Shown here: piece by piece, positions 62,694 through 64,000 of the stretch
Layout: the number at the start of each line of letters is the position of its first letter
How positions within the stretch are numbered: position 1 is the first letter of the stretch
Origin: Liolophura sinensis
Lineage: Eukaryota > Mollusca > Polyplacophora > Chitonida > Chitonidae
Assembly: GCF_032854445.1 (NCBI RefSeq)
Contig: NW_027017975.1
Coordinates: 62,001 to 126,000, forward strand
Reading direction: 5' to 3'
DNA: 64,000 bases
The notes under the pieces: model-generated
What the model was told of the DNA's origin: nothing
The model's database searches: none
What the model saw: the letters and a program-made list of their open reading frames with translations, nothing else
Made by a program: the position numbers and the translations under genes

Positions 62694-64000
62694 GGTGCAA
62701 ACCGCGTTGCTCTCCGACCAATACTTTTGGCTGTAGCCACAAATGAATAATCATTGATGTCAAGATCACGTGCCCAGCAACGGCTCTTACTCCATGGAAA
62801 CCAAGGAAATTTGCAATTTTTCAACAGCTGGAGATGCCTGGCCCAATTGCGCATCTTTTGGCACCTTATTGATGTGGGTCAGTGTTCAATTGTACTTTTT
62901 ACAGCGGACTGTATCAAGTACCTTGTGTTTTTTTTATATACAAATGGTGTGGTTTTTCTACATGTAGATAAACACATTGAGTTTGTCTTCGACTTAGAAG
63001 TAAGACAACTCCTGGTTGAGTTAAATGGGCTTGGCCCAAAGATTTGACGTCGTCTGGGCTACCGAAGGGCACATAACTTATAATGAAAAGTTGAATATAG
63101 TAATGACCAGTCGCGATTGTACATAGTTAATGTAGCCGATTTCAATTAGCAAAAAGACCAGGCAAAAATCCAAAAGTGGAAAAACTGTTCCAATGTTGCT
63201 GGTAAGAGGCTAATCCGACGTATTTTTGGACGAGAAATCGAATGGTGCAAACCGCGTTGCTCTCCGACCAATACTTTTGGCTGTAGCCACAAATGAATAA
63301 TCATTGATGTCAAGATCACGTGCCCAGCAACGGCTCTTACTCCATGGAAACCAAGGAAATTTGCAATTTTTCAACAGCTGGAGATGCCTGGCCCAATTGC
63401 GCATCTTTTGGCACCTTATTGATGTGGGTCAGTGTTCAATTGTACTTTTTTACAGCAGACTGTATCAAGTACCTTGTGTTTTTTTATATACAAATGGTGT
63501 GGTTTTTCTACATGTAGATAAAGACATTGAGTTTGTCTTCGACTTAGAAGTAAGACATTTGCTGGGTGAGTTAAATGGGCTTGGCCCAAAGATTTGACGT
63601 CGTCTGGGCTACCGAAGGGCACAAAACTTATAATGAAAAGTTGAATACAGTAATGACCAGTCGCGATTGTACATAGTTAATGTAGCCGATTTCAATTCGC
63701 AAAAAGACCAGGCAAAAATCCAAAAGTGGAAAAACTGTTCCAATGCTGCTGGTAAGAGGCTAATCCGACGTATTTTTGGACGAGAAATCGAATGGTGCAA
63801 ACCGCGTTGCTCTCCGACCAATACTTTTGGCTGTAGCCACAAATGAATAATCATTGATGTCAAGATCACGTGCCCAGCAACGGCTCTTACTCCATGGAAA
63901 CCAAGGAAATTTGCAATTTTTCAACAGCTGGAGATGCCTGGTCCAATTGCGCATCTTTTGGCACCTTATTGATGTGGGTCAGTGTTCAATTGTACTTTTT
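62694..64000. repeat. Right end of window, m115, m116 and truncated m117
   Basis: m115 (62694) has aaacacattg, acaactcctggttgag and a private aatgttgctgg. m116 (63244) has one extra T in ctttttt, cagcagac, seven T, acaaaactt and gaatacag. m117 begins at 63794, has ctggtccaatt, and is cut by the window after 207 bases. More of the array must lie beyond. Confidence 0.9.

Larger units (their letters stand above)
1..64000. repeat. Satellite DNA array, ~550-bp monomer, ~116 head-to-tail copies
   Basis: The motif ggtgcaaacc returns every 549-551 bases from position 1 to 63794, always on the same strand, and the sequence between occurrences aligns along its full length. Most monomers differ from the commonest version by a few substitutions, so identity is typically well above 97%. 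No foreign sequence interrupts the array and neither edge is reached, so it extends beyond both ends. Hand count of monomer 1 gives about 217 G+C in 550 bases. Satellite arrays like this are known from eukaryotic centromeres, pericentromeres and subtelomeres; which of these applies cannot be read from the window. I do not recognise the monomer as a named satellite family. Confidence 0.98.

Noticed and set aside
1-64000. CRISPR array
   Set aside because: Repeats are 550 bp with no unique spacers; the whole unit is repeated.
1-64000. rRNA, tRNA, tRNA-derived SINE or telomere repeat
   Set aside because: I saw no pol III A/B box pair, no cloverleaf, no rRNA-like stretch and no short telomeric tandem repeat in either strand of the monomer.
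1-64000. Transposon or retroelement as the unit of the array
   Set aside because: Monomers abut with no terminal repeats, no target duplications, no tail and no transposase or reverse-transcriptase frame.

Overview
This window holds no conventional gene that I can support. From first to last base it is one uninterrupted, head-to-tail satellite array of about 116.4 copies of a roughly 550-bp monomer, all in the same orientation. There is no transposon, inversion, unique spacer, RNA gene or CRISPR array. The many 60-97 codon open frames on both strands recur once per monomer and are by-products of the repeated sequence. Hand-counting one monomer gives about 40% G+C and about 18 CpG against about 22 expected (ratio near 0.8). 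A large homogeneous array with nested higher-order structure points to eukaryotic heterochromatin (centromeric, pericentromeric or subtelomeric). The weak CpG depletion fits an invertebrate-type genome better than a vertebrate one. I cannot name the species.

Monomers are numbered m1-m117 from the motif ggtgcaaacc, so m1 is 1-550 and m117 (63794-64000) is cut by the window. Left region (1-5943, m1-m11): varied monomers with a 6-monomer repeat (m1-m2 recurs as m7-m8). Next, 5944-8264 is a patch with 24 private single-base indels, unlike anything else in the window and probably low-quality consensus. Then come two huge head-to-tail copies of the same string of monomers: copy A (about 8126-25722, 32 monomers) and copy B (about 25750-44418, 34 monomers). 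They differ at only about 18 sites that I found, plus two whole-monomer gains or losses. The A/B junction is placed within 25723-25749. After B, 44542-55543 is built from smaller duplications with 7-, 8- and 9-monomer offsets. The right end (55544-64000) reuses the same monomer types in other orders.

The array is therefore hierarchical: a 550-bp monomer, recurring modules of 2-4 diagnostic monomer types (called X, Y and Z below), 6-9 monomer higher-order repeats of 3.3-5 kb, and a 17.6-18.7 kb duplication. Hybrid monomers mark several crossover points, as expected from repeated unequal exchange. Each monomer also contains a 111-nt, stop-free, phase-symmetric segment between splice-like acceptor and donor sequences, a cluster of spaced A-tracts, and short palindromes. 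These deserve testing, but none is evidence of a gene by itself.
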